Below, in pieces: positions 34,512 to 46,571 of a DNA stretch of 64,000 nucleotides. The notes beneath the pieces are model-generated. The model saw only the letters and a list, made by a program, of their open reading frames with translations, had not been told where the DNA came from and made no database searches. Positions within the stretch are counted from its first letter, which is position 1. Each line of letters begins with the position of its first letter. Position numbers and translations under genes: made by a program. The stretch lies in assembly GCA_029747585.1 (NCBI GenBank), contig JAPEVF010000160.1:22412-86411 (forward strand), read 5' to 3'. The stretch is from Pleurotus djamor. Taxonomy: Eukaryota > Basidiomycota > Agaricomycetes > Agaricales > Pleurotaceae.

Positions 34512-35372
34512 TTAGACTTTGTTGGTATCAGGAGCTGGGGAGCTATCGGTTGGTGGAGACGACTCTTCTTGGGAGGTGGGACTGGCAGCGTTGGTGGTGG
34601 TGGCAGGGACACGCGAGTTTGACGCGCCTCGTCCTCTTCCTCTCCCACCGCGATGTGCTCGCCCACCACGAGAGCCACCTCGTTGCCATTGTCCGTCCCC
34701 AACGTTATTGCTGCTGCTGTTGCCCTCTGCAGGGGGTTGCTCACCCTCAGCTTGGGCAGGCGCTGGATCAGATNCAGGAGGGGTAGGTTGCGCTGGCCGC
34801 GAGTTTTTCCAGTCCGCAGCCTTTTTCCCTGAGTCCCATTCGCGACTCTGGATCTTGTCCATTTTGCGTTGGGCATTCTGTTCGCGAGTTCTGTCGACCG
34901 AGGCTTGGACCTTTTTATTCTGCGCTATCCGTGCACGTTCAGCCTGCTGCATTTGTTTGAAAGCGGCTTCGTCTGCCTCGACGTCCTATTAGGCTTGGGA
35001 ATCAGAGTCTAATGCAATCGGGGATTGTTAAGCTCAAAACCACGGACCAGACGTCTCTGTTTGATCTTCTCGTTCTGTTCTTTGATCCTTGCCATTCTCT
35101 CCGTCAACTCATCCTCAGTCAGTTTGTCCTAGCCATACAGGTCAGGGATGGATAGTTATTACTATTGAGGATAAACAAACCCTTTGAGCTCCCCCGGTCT
35201 TGACGCGTTCTGGGTTGATGTATGGCTTCCTCTTTTCTTGAACTTCTTCATCCGCGGGCTTGGTTGCAGGCTGTTCTGTGGGAGTAGTCTTGACGTCGTC
35301 CTTAGATTCGACTTTTAGTTTGTCAAATGCCAGACCAAGTGTGTTGGCGGAAGAATCGTCCTGTTCAGCCAT
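34512..35372 (-). CDS. Charged coiled-coil protein with RGG-rich tail, unknown
   Basis: Four or so exons encode about 230 residues. N-terminus MAEQDDSSANTLGLAFDKLK is followed by an acidic/Thr-rich segment, a KPYINPERVKTGG motif, then a highly charged helix (DKLTEDELTERMARIKEQNE, KIKQRRL) and DVEADEAAFKQMQQAERARI to KKAADWKNSRPAQ. The tail has RGGSRGGRAHRGGRGRGRGA before a Ser/Thr/Pro-rich end. RGG tails usually bind RNA, but no RNA-recognition domain is visible, so function is not assigned. It converges on PGK with about 95 bp between stops. Confidence 0.72.
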
Positions 35373-35728
35373 CGCAATGATTGACTTGCCGTTGTGGCTT
35401 GCACTGAACGAGATAATCGGGAATCTCTGTCAGGGACTGTGCGCGCTTGTTCAGGGACCGCATATCCAAAAGGAAAGTCCGTTCGTTCCACTCCAGCCAC
35501 TTGACTCGCACTAAAGTAGCCTTCCCATCATCTTAGTAGGCGCAAAGTATAGCCCGAAAACAATCATTTTGGAATTGTATGGAAGCTATGGACGATGGAT
35601 GACCTATAAAGCCGTTATCTCTCTTGGAGATATGTAGGGGCTTCCCATCCAGCGGGCAAGTAAGTTCTACGTGTGCTTGTCTGGTTAGTTAAATTACAAC
35701 TCACCGTTTCCCCAATGCAGCCTCAACG
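35373..35728. promoter_or_regulatory. Divergent intergenic region, RGG-tail gene and secreted gene
   Basis: About 355 bp between two divergent starts. A TATAAAG-like element lies at about 35605-35613 (ACCTATAAAGCC), roughly 120 bp before the secreted protein start. No coding frame here is supportable. Confidence 0.4.
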
Positions 35729-38057
35729 ATGAAGGCATTTTCGCTTATCATTGCCCTCGGTGTGGCCCAGGGGTCATTGGCTCGCGTCAATGATTGGGAT
35801 AAACCTTGCTTCCACGGAGAATGTGCCTACGACACTCCTGGAACTGCCGAATCGGGGTATGGCAGTATCAAACTTGTATGGCTTGACTTCGTACATTTCG
35901 TCCTGAGCCAACTGACGGATTCCCTATCGTAGTATGGGTCTCCCAAGACTATTACCGACATCACCCCGGCTGCTGGCTGGGTTATCCTAGACTGCGACCC
36001 AAACGTGCTCGCCCAAGACATTCGTCTGGTCTGCCAGAGCGACGACGAGGAAGGCTGCCAACATATCTTCAGCCATGATGGGCCCATGAACAAGATCGTT
36101 CGCCTTCCTGAGAGCGTACGTCTTTTCACTCGTTCCTTGAAGATGATTCTTCATGATACATTTTAGTGTGGCAAAGGTTCTTTCGCTAGAATCGCAAGCA
36201 TGAAGGTCGCTGATGATCAGTCGATTCCTATTCATGCTGAGAGCCGTATCGCTCGTCGTGATGGTCTTGCACCTCAGGTCCATGTACTCACCATTGACAC
36301 GGACTTTGATGCCGCCCCCGCTGAGTCCGTCTATTGTCTCTGATATGTGTGCAACTAATCTGACGCCAACCCTCCCGATAGCTCTGAGCCAGTCTCTTTC
36401 ATCGTAGCTGGTGGAAACATCCCTGGTTTCTATCTGGACGAGTCCATGTTCAACGGAGTGGAGGCTCGTGACCTCGATAATATATTCAAAGCTATCGGTC
36501 ATGCCATTTCCAAAGCTGCCAATGCGGTCAAGGATGTTGCGGTCAAAGTTGGCACTGCTGTCAAAGATGTTGCAGAGAGTGTGTTGTGACATCCTTTTTC
36601 CTCTACCATCCGGCTTATCCCTCATTCATAGAACTCAACAACATCGACATCAACAAAACTTTCCATGCGCCACCGCTGAACCTGGAGAAGAAGCTTGATT
36701 TGTTGGACTTGAAGCAACATTGTGGCTCTTCTGAAATGGAATTGAAGGTATCCGTTGAAGGAAAGGCTCATGCAGAGGCTAGCCTCGGTGGTATTCTTAT
36801 GGGACATATCATCCCACCTAAGGTTACAAAGGCTGGTGTATTCGCTCGTAAGCTGGCTTCCCTTCACTTTGTCCTTGGAGTCGTGCTCATTTGAATCAGA
36901 ATTGACCGCGGAATTGGGTGCTCGGCTGCTGGTGAAGGCTCTCCTTAACGTAAGGATATTCCAACCTTGTCCAGGTTAAAAGTTTGCTAACGTATCCCAG
37001 GGAGACCTTGACAGCGGAAAGAAACAGATCGCTCAAATGGGTTTCCCTGGCTTGAGTGTCCCCCCTCTCTTTGAACTTGGCCCATGGTTTGAACTCGACG
37101 CGGAAATCAAAGGACACCTTGACCTCGACATTGATGTTGACGTTGGATTCAACTGGGGCAGTGAGTCTCACTACATAAACACCATATTATGACAGAGTCA
37201 AACAGCTGACGCTTGTTATTCTTAGTTCATGATGGTATCGTCGTCGCTTGTTGAGCTTGACTCCACGCACTTAATCCAATATACAGTCTCATTCTGGTTC
37301 CCTCCTGGTGCTGGACCATCAACCCAGAAGGATACGAAACCCAAAGATACTCGTACGAAGCTTCCCTGACGTTATCATATTTGATATCTTACTTTTGATC
37401 TACATAGCCCTCAAGCTTTCCGCTTCTGCAGACGTTTCGGCCAAGGGATCTATCGAATTCCACGCCATCCCAGCCCTCAAGCTAGGAATCTCAGTTTTAG
37501 CGGGCAAGGCCAAGGCTGATGTTTACCTCAACGCTGATGCATATGCCAAGTTCGGTATCGATGCCCAAGCTAGCCTGAAGCATCGCTCGCTCGAACGCGA
37601 ATTGAACGACAAACTGTACATTCCTCCGTACGACCACGTTGCTAGGGCAATGATGGCGAGAGCTCAGCAGGAGAAGGATGGTATTACCTTCAACGGTTGC
37701 GTTGATCTCAAAGGTGGTATAGGACTCGGTGGAGGTGCTGAAGGCGATATCTTCGGCCTTTGGAAAGGAGACAAGCACTTCAATTTCTTCACNAAAGAAT
37801 TCCAGATCTTCAAAGTGAGTCCCATCTTACCCATCCGGTTCCACNCTCATGTTATTCGCAGAAATGCTGGGGGACTGGAAAGGCCAAGAGGCATATAGAA
37901 AGTTCATTGACGAGAAGGCGAGTCGATGGATTGTCGTGTCCCAAAGGACAGCCACCGACTTCCATCGATTCCACGACGGTCAAGGCATCCGAGTGCGTCA
38001 TTTCTTGCAATAATCCCATGCTATCCTTGACGCTATTNAATACATAGCATCCATTAG
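35729..38057 (+). CDS. Secreted protein of unknown function (large beta-rich fungal family)
   Basis: Signal peptide MKAFSLIIALGVAQGSLARV is followed by a Cys-containing N-terminal domain (NDWDKPCFHGECAYD, YGSPKTITDITPAAGWVILD, DIRLVCQSDDEEGCQH and CGKGSFARIASM). Later exons read SEPVSFIVAGGNIPGFYLDE, a helical Ala/Val-rich segment (IGHAISKAANAVKDVAVKVG), LNNIDINKTFHAPPLNLEKK and repetitive amphipathic beta-rich stretches (LKVSVEGKAHAEASLGGILM, KLSASADVSAKGSIEFHAIP, KAKADVYLNADAYAKFGIDA). The alternating hydrophobic pattern recalls fungal secreted proteins of the DUF7223-like type, which is tentative. The last exon is short, and the stop at 38055-38057 depends on the chosen intron. About nine exons. 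Confidence 0.66.
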
Positions 38058-38381
38058 TGTTCTGAGTCGCATGCTTTAATCACGGTCTGATCAGACCTTT
38101 GTAGCGTTAGTTTTCCTAACTACTTGTGTATAATATATGATTGGGATCTTCGTAAAAAAAGGAGTGTCCCTGGTATTAATCGAGCCACAAAGTATGATAG
38201 GTTTGAAGATCGCGCAAGCCATGCTCGTTGTACGACTATCTGTCCACTCTTACAGATACAGCTNGACGACGCAAGTTGTTCTCATATAATTTAGTAGTAC
38301 AATCTTAATGTGATGTNCGACATTAGTCCGAGTNCGAACTCGCAATCAACGTCAGTGTNGAATACTAGTTTTCGGTCCTTG
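38058..38381. other. Intergenic between convergent genes
   Basis: About 320 bp between the stops of the secreted gene and the GH3 gene, AT-richer than its surroundings with an A-run near 38152-38159 and a few Ns. It holds 3' ends only; no gene seen. Confidence 0.5.
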
Positions 38382-41300
38382 TCACAGTCCTTTCCAATGG
38401 AATGCCTCTGCTAGNTTGAATGTATCTTTCAGAACCAAATCCTCACTGCTAGTGCCTGCAAGAATTCCATACTCCCCTTCAGCAACAGTCCAACGACTGC
38501 TTTGATCATCCCAATATGACACCGCGAATTTGTCCNGCACGATCTTCACTCTCGTGGACGACCCGGGCTGAATATTNTTCGCTTTCTGGAAGCCTTTGAG
38601 CTGCAGCGATGGGTGAGTAAGTTTGCCTTGNGGATACTCGATGTAGATTTGGACGACTTCAGACCCAACCAATGACCCAGTGTTGGAGACCGTGACGCTA
38701 ATTTCCAGCTTCAGGGACTCATCATCCGGGGACTCATCGAGACTATACGATAGATTCGATAGCTCGAACTTAGTGTACGATAAGCCATAGCTTGCGAAAA
38801 GAGTCAGGGAGACAGAACATTCCTGGCTAAAAAGTTCTAACTCACCCGAAAGGGAATAGGGGTTTTATGCCCCTAGCTTGATAGTGTTTGTATCCAACGA
38901 AGAGGTCTTCACGGTAGTGGATCTTGCCATTCTCACTGTGCAGAGACAGATACGACGGTGTGTCTTCAATTCGTACGGGAAGAGTGAGCGGTAATTTGCC
39001 GGCGGGGTTGACTGTGCCATATAGGACATCGGCCAGAGCGTTACCCACTTCGTTCCCAGAATACCAGGACTGAACGATCCCGCTGACGCTCTCAACCCAA
39101 GGCATGGATATAGCAGAGCCCTATTTCAAGCTAAGGCGCGATCAAGNCCAGAGTCAAATGAGCACATACCGTTTGGATGCACACTACAGTGTTTGGGTTA
39201 GCTTCGCTGATTCTCGATATCACTTCATCTTGGCGTCCGGGGAGTTCCAAGCTTGGGCGATCAAAGCCTTCGCTCTCCCATTCAGGTGTAAGGCCACCAA
39301 CGAATATGACGAGGTCGGATTTCGAGGCCAGATCGACGGCCTCTTTTATAGCGTCCTCTGGATCAATTTTCGGGCAACCACCGAGTCTCTGAGAAAGGAA
39401 GTAAGATTAAGGATGACTCTAAGATTCTGATAGACCGGCTTACTACNCCCCGCATGAGTGCAGGCTGGGAGTTGTGCTTCGTGACATCGTCGTCGGCATC
39501 AGGAGGCGGGGCAGTGTTTGTGTACTCTACGAGTACGGAGAGAGGTTGATTCGCCTTGACTTCGACTACAGCTTTCTCTTCGATTGTGCCTTGCCTTCAA
39601 NATTAATTAGACTAGAAGGAGAGTAGAGTTTCAATAGGTGAACAAACCCGTAGAAGAAGTCCCCAGGCGTTTGCTTAGTCCAATTGTCGATGGTCAGTTT
39701 ATCATTGATGAAGAGCTTTGCACGACCTGTGTATATACCGTGGTTTGAGGAGGAGGTGCAGCTTGAGAAGTGAAAGAAGCGCACCCGCAACCGTTAGGCC
39801 AAGCTCATAAGAGCCACTTTGGGGCAATTTGAGTGTACCCGTAAGTTTGATCGTCCATTCCTCGTTGAGACCTTCGGGAAGGAAGTCATTCAATTTGACT
39901 CGTGTGTCGTTGAGGACGAAGCTTCCGATGGGGTATACTGGTCGGCCAGATTCATCTTGGTTATAGAATGTGCAGAGCCAGCCGGTCTCTCCGTCGGGAG
40001 TAGTTAGATAGGTCTCAAGAGTGGGTAGGTATTTGTGAGCTAAACCGGGACGTCAGAAAGATAGGATATTTTGAGGACTGGACATACAGTAGCAGCCAAC
40101 AGTATAGTCAACCTTTGCGCCCGCTGGGGCGGAATCGACAATAGCTTGCCAGGGTGTCGCGACGTAAGAAGGTTTGAGTGCAGCGGACCCGCCCCCTGAA
40201 ATAACCCTGTCTTTGGCATGAGCACCAATGACCGCAATTCGCTTCACCTCCTGGCGAATGGGTAGTACTTCGTGGTCGTTCTTCAGTAGTACCATGCCTT
40301 CGCTGGCTAGTTTCCTGCAAAACGCACGGCCCTCAGGCGAGTCGCGACTGCGTTCCACACCATCGCCATAGACTACCTCTGGATTGCGACGAGCCTGTCG
40401 TTGCACAAATTTGAGTAGGGTTGAGACACGTTCGTTGATGGTTTCTACAGATAGCTTCTGCGCGGTAAGCGAATGATGCATGAGCAATGGTGTGCGCCAA
40501 CGGGGAGGGCCAGGCATCTCAAGGTCCAAGCCCGCGTTGATAGGTTCTGCGACAGCGTAAGTGCCAAACCTAACGTGTGTGTGTAAGTATCTACTCCAAG
40601 GGGGATGATATGTGGTGGTTACCAGTCGCTGATCACTACTCCCTTGAACTTCCATTCGTCTCGGAGGATTTCTTGTAAGAGAAAAGGGTTCTCCGAGCAA
40701 TGAAGTCCACTGATGCGACCATAGCTAGGGAGAGTAATGAGAACAGTGTGACTGTCTCAGATTTAATAGGCAGACATACGAGGTCATGAAAGCACCAGGT
40801 CGCGCATATGCTTGAGCAAGCATGAACCTACTTTTCGGTCAACAATTACTNGTATATTGAATGTGAAACGGACGTACGGATAGAGGTAAATTTCTCGCAA
40901 GGCTCGATCTGACATGACAGACTCTGCGGCGGTTCTTTCGTGCTCTTGATCATTAGCTACAAAATGCTTAATCGTAGCTGATACGCCCTGACTCTGGAGG
41001 CCATTGACATATGCGGCAGCCATAATGCCTACATAAGATTGTCATCAAGGTGCAAGATCAATTCTGATGACGCATGGTAATAACCGGAAAGATGGGGATC
41101 CTCTGAGAACGATTCGAAGGCACGCCCACCAAGAGGCGATCGTGGAATGTTACATGTAGGCGCGAGTAATACGACGGATGACTTGGCTTTTGCTTCTAAT
41201 GCAAGGAAGACACCGGCATCGTGGATGAGCTCTGGATCGAAGGTCGATGCAAGTGATGTCGCGCACTAAGTCCATCCCGAAGAAATAAGCATCGACGGAA

Positions 41301-41596
41301 CCCGGAATATCATAAGTGACGCACTGGTATACATTGCGACGGCGTAGAAACGAAATGAGAAGAGCCCCTGACGCCCTGTATGGGGTGCAGACATTCAACA
41401 AAGGCGTCCCAAAGGNATCACGAATAGATGGAATCCGTACATTTGGGCCATCACTCATACGAATGGACGGAATGTTCAATCTCTCGATCGAAGTGGTATT
41501 CCACCAGTTCGGTGCGCCAAGAAGCGATATTTTCTCGTCAATGGTGAGCTGCTTAACGAGCTCTGGAATTGAGGCATCGAGGAAGGAACGATCCAT
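38382..41596 (-). CDS. GH3 beta-glucosidase with PA14 insert
   Basis: Retaining exo-beta-glucosidase acting on cello-oligosaccharides and aryl glucosides. The start [20 protein letters not shown] leads to [10 protein letters not shown] and SIRMSDGPN joined to [17 protein letters not shown], then [18 protein letters not shown] and [20 protein letters not shown]. Next come [19 protein letters not shown] and the nucleophile region GVVISDW, then [20 protein letters not shown]. The second domain has [15 protein letters not shown] and [23 protein letters not shown]14 domain follows ([30 protein letters not shown]), then the rest of the fold ([20 protein letters not shown]) and a fibronectin-III-like end. 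No signal peptide, consistent with intracellular BglI-type enzymes. More upstream Mets exist but this start matches the family. Confidence 0.92.
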
Positions 41597-42164
41597 TAGT
41601 AACTTGAGTGCGGAGGTAAAAATGGCTGTTGCACTAACCAAGGCTTTTAAAACGGTCCGGATAAACATCGGAAAATATGGCTGGGGAACTTGATGCCAAT
41701 TACGATATGGAGTTTGATAACTTAATGTCATTCGTACGCTAATGTGGGACCGGATATTTTCTGGCCAAGGCCGCGTAGTCTGTCTTGTGAGTGTCATCTG
41801 CCTTGGGTTGCTTTCTTTGTAGAACGACGGGGGCGATTGGTGCGTTCGCCAGCTATGAATGACGCATAGATGCAAATGATATCATGCTTTGTTGACAAAG
41901 TCAATCGCAATTTCGCACTCAAATGCACATGGACCAGAGGCTAAAGGTTCGTTGGTTAATCCGAGTTGGAGGTTGGCGAAGTGAGACAACCGCCCCCATC
42001 CACATTAAACCTCGGACATGACGCCAAGGGTGCATACCCAAAGAGTCCGGGTACACCTTGGAGTAACCGACCACATTGTCATTTAAAAACAGATGCAGAC
42101 ATCCAGACCAGTATTTCCAACATTAGCACACCTTCGATTTGTTGATCCTCTTTTTAGTGCATGC
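41597..42164. other. Intergenic: GH3 promoter and NIT2 3' side
   Basis: About 570 bp. In-frame upstream Mets of the GH3 gene extend into the left part but give a sequence unlike the family. The right part, next to the NIT2 stop, is 3' flank. No repeat, RNA gene or other ORF is supportable. Confidence 0.5.
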
Positions 42165-43554
42165 TTATGCATTGCTAACATCCGGATATACATCGAACCT
42201 TCGTTGGGTCGTGACGGGAATTCCAGCCCGTGTGGTNTTCATCACCTCGGGATCTAAGGNCAAGANGTCAGTGCTNTCCTTGNAGGAACGAAGAACAANG
42301 TACCNAGGTCNGCGTATACAATGCTTTCATCTTCTGCAGCCTCGACCANGACCTTACCCCTGGGATTCAANGTAATGNGGNGTATTCNGNANGAGTTTGG
42401 GATGNCTTACATCGGATCAACAACCATAGAATGTCCCCACTAACANGTCGTNANNCGTTAGTNACGAGTCCACGAAGATTCGNTGTTCAGACTCACAGCA
42501 TGATATCCGGCAGNCAAGTCTCTTGCAGGACTGCACATTGAAAAATACACTTGGTTATCCAGGGCTCGCGAACGCTGTAGTAGCTCCCAGTGAAGCGGTC
42601 CNGTTGTCAAGTTGAACGCCCCAGGATAAACAAGTGCATGNCAACCTAAGCCGCAGTGTTNAGTGATATGTCGTNATCGNTGGNCGCGACGAACCTTTGC
42701 GCGCTGCCGTCATTGCGAGCTCCGGNAAACGCACGTCATAGCAAATCCCCAGTCCGATGCGTGCAAATTCTAGNATTGGNGTCAGAATTTAGTAACGGCC
42801 AATTCACTACGGTGCNGACCTGTGTCGAAATAGTTCATGGTCTTCCCTCCTGTGAGTGTTTCACTCTCCTGAAAGTGACATTGTTAAGCTCTGGCTCTCN
42901 ATTGCAAGNGAAGCAAGCCAACCTTGAATGTGATCTTCCCAGGAATATCGATGTCAAAAAGGTGAACTTTGCGGTGNATNCACACGAGTTCACCTAGTAT
43001 AAGCANTGTTNGTANGAGAGNATCANTGCATCGATCGTGCTGACTTGCCTGACGGAGAGTACACAGTACAAGTGTTGTAAACCTTGTTATCNGNCNCGTC
43101 CCTCTCAGGGATTGAGCCTNGAGGCGACAGATCAGCCTTTGCTAGCGTTCAGTTNCNTTTNTACTTGCCTCCGATNAGCCAGGTAGAAGTATCCTTCGCT
43201 ACAGAGGAAAGCATCTTGACNGATTCACTGGCNCATTTGCTAATATCGAAGGGTTTGTCGGGGACGTAGCCAATTTCNTCAGCNTAAACAGGGAAGTGAA
43301 CATGNCCGTATGGCGAGTTGAAGCATTCCTTAGATTCAAAACGCGTCAGGGCCCTAGCAGTACCTCGAAGTCAGGCGGTGGCGCACCGGAAGGACAACCA
43401 CCCTTGGTTGGGAAGGGTTCNCGCGCTCCGTGGCGGCTTTCAGAACCATTTCACGAGCATGTTTGAGATTCTCTGCTTTGTTAGAACCNANATTNCCTAG
43501 CTGTATAAGTGCAAGTGTAAAAGGCTTGAAGGTGGGAGGTGCTTTGAANGGCAT
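42165..43554 (-). CDS. Nitrilase-superfamily omega-amidase (NIT2-like)
   Basis: Hydrolyses omega-amides such as 2-oxoglutaramate, or related C-N bonds. The Glu-Lys-Cys nitrilase fold is visible: MPFKAPPTFKPFTLALIQL, RVVVLP leading into ECFNSPYGHVHFPVYAE (Glu), TWLIGG joined to SIPERD across a GC-AG intron, and [33 protein letters not shown] carries the Lys. Next are IGLGICYDVRFPELA with the nucleophile Cys, [28 protein letters not shown] and the tail GIPVTTQRRFDVYPDVSNA. The sequence is scattered with Ns from 42237 to 43500, so several residues are unknown, but the catalytic blocks are clear. The start is 163 bp from the divergent lipid kinase. Confidence 0.85.
43118..43168 (-). other. GC-AG intron in NIT2-like gene
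   Basis: A 51 nt intron with donor GGAG|GCAAGTA and acceptor CNAG on the minus strand. It joins TWLIGG to SIPERD, the expected nitrilase sequence. The neighbouring GT donor would bring in a stop within a few codons. Confidence 0.75.
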
Positions 43555-43717
43555 GGTGACNNCGTCCGGAGAGCTTGAGANTTCGAACCAACGGACTTTN
43601 AGTGCTTCGGAAGAAGATAAGATAAGATTAGAAATGTGGAGATGATTACATCCTAGATAGCGCCATTCTNNNGTANNGCTGACTCATNNNNTCNCCGACT
43701 CNCCNNCGACNACCATC

Positions 43718-44940
43718 ATGCTTGTGGCCGTCGTTTACAATCCAGTCTCTGGNGATCGCACCTCGAAAGACTTCTTNNACNAACATGTCTTCCCTTTNCT
43801 GGAGAAGCACAACATACCCGTTTCCCAGAGACTCGAAACGGAATACGCAGGACATGCTGGTACATTCGTCAAGGACTTGATCTGTTCNAGTCAGGACGAC
43901 AATATTATGGTTATCCTCGGCTCTGGAGATGGAACTCTTCATGAGATCATCAACTCCGTCCCCCAAATTGACGGGGACAAAGCCAAGACGTCGATATCGT
44001 TAGCTCTAGTACCATGTGGTACNGCGAATGCCTTGTATTCATCCTTCTTTCCNGCCNNNGTCGGGGGAACAGTCCTCNTCNAGTGACTATAAACTCCAGT
44101 CGCTCAACTCGTNTCTCAANGGTGGAAGACTNCGGCCCCTGACACTTACNTCGACGACNCTCTCNNCNGCGAANGGAGANCCNCCGAGTTCTCCGTTAAT
44201 TGCATCNGTCGTCGTATCAACCGCCCTCCATGCGTCCATCCTACANGACTCTGAGAAGCTCAGGGAGTCAATCCCNGGTATNGANCGATTCAAGATTGCG
44301 GCTCAAGAAAATAGTACGCGATGGTACCAAGCGAAGGTCGAACTCTTGCCGATACCAGGCAGTGGGGTCGTACAAGTGTATGACCCTTCGAGTAAAGCAT
44401 TNNTAGACGCACANGATNCGGTACTAGAAGGTCCATTTGGGTATTTNCTGTCTACCGTGAACGTCGATCGCCTGGAGCCAGCGTTCAGGATAACACCNCT
44501 GGCANCGGTNNTACNNCCNCAGGANGCATCCATNGAGGTNGTNGTTCTTCGTCCNTTCCGGGATCCAAGTATATCGTCNGACGGNGAGGNGGAAAGGAAG
44601 GGATTTGCNATGAAAGCGTGGGCGGTTATGGGCGGGGCATATCGTGATGGNGANCATGTNGATATGCGGTATGATAAAGACGGTGTTCCTGGGCTTGGGG
44701 TATCGGGAGACGCAGTTGTTGAGTATTATCGGTGTGGAGGGTGGACGTGGACTCCGGTACGATTGGACTTNATACTCTGTATAAATTCGGGCTGATGCGA
44801 TCTTCACTTAGGATGAATCAGATGAACGTGCGCATCTGGTTTGCACTGATGGGTACATTTCACAGTTGGACAAAGGACGCACGGCGACGTNTTCGATTGG
44901 GACGTCGATAGAGAACAAGAAGTTCACGGTCTATGTATAA
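43718..44940 (+). CDS. Lipid kinase of the diacylglycerol/sphingoid-base kinase family (apparent frame break)
   Basis: DAGK catalytic-domain protein phosphorylating a lipid alcohol. The N-terminal domain has VAVVYNPVSGDRTSKDF, HAGTFVKDLI and the ATP-binding ILGSGDGTLHEIINSVP, then LALVPCGTANALYSSFF. After a break at about 44050-44085, the sequence continues in another frame: DYKLQSLNS, VVVSTALHASIL, RFKIAAQENSTRWYQAKVEL, GPFGYFLSTVNVDRLEPAFR and a last exon TDGYISQLDKGRTAT ending KFTVYV. The region is full of Ns, so the shift is more likely a sequencing error than a real mutation, though a short intron cannot be excluded. The SGDGT form resembles sphingosine kinases more than bacterial DgkB-type enzymes. 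Confidence 0.78.
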
Positions 44941-45300
44941 TGAAATAGAGAGGATCAGACTATCGCTGCATGCCAGGATCTAAATANTGAGTAGAGATAG
45001 AGTAGAGTACTAAGTATCGGTCTCTGTATAAACCCCTTCTCAAAGGGAACTTCCTCAAGTTCTGTCCATGAAAGTATGATGTATTTGGAGCCAGAGATAA
45101 TGTACCTACACGGGGATCCCCTCAATGCTGACTACGGGGCACATGCAGGTCCTAACTAAGTATTGACAAGGAGGATTTATTTAAATTNCCAAGGGAGAGA
45201 AAGCGCGAAGAGAGATAAATGATGATGTTAACNNAGCGTTCGTGGTATGAGGATATAAATTCGTGTAAACGGTCATTATGGAGATGAACTCGAATCATGT
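44941..45300. other. Intergenic between convergent lipid kinase and UMP kinase
   Basis: 360 bp holding only 3' ends. Mildly AT-rich with a few Ns. No ORF, repeat or RNA gene recognised. Confidence 0.5.
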
Positions 45301-46474
<1,174 letters not shown>

Positions 46475-46571
46475 TGGAAACCCCCTGTCCGCACCTCGAC
46501 AAACGCGGTCATCAGTCACGTCAACAACCACAAATACTCGCTCACCGTCGTCCCTCACGTTCACCAAGCCA
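46475..46571. promoter_or_regulatory. 97 bp divergent region, small ORF/UMP kinase and WD40 gene
   Basis: The minus-strand small ORF and the plus-strand WD40 start are 97 bp apart, so the same short stretch should drive both directions. Inference from spacing. Confidence 0.45.

Noticed and set aside
34519..34992. Plus-strand Pro/Arg/Leu-rich 157-codon frame opposite the RGG-tail gene
   Set aside because: Antisense of a low-complexity Arg/Gly region, which makes long Pro-rich frames by chance; the minus-strand gene has sensible exons and acidic N-terminus.
36213..36407. Plus-strand 64-codon frame inside the secreted-protein gene
   Set aside because: Overlaps its exon/intron sequence in a different frame and has no features beyond chance.
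41597..41875. Upstream extension of the GH3 beta-glucosidase in the same frame
   Set aside because: Family members start at the equivalent of [17 protein letters not shown]. The upstream segment could be read as a hydrophobic anchor but contains no typical signal cleavage and is likely 5' UTR.
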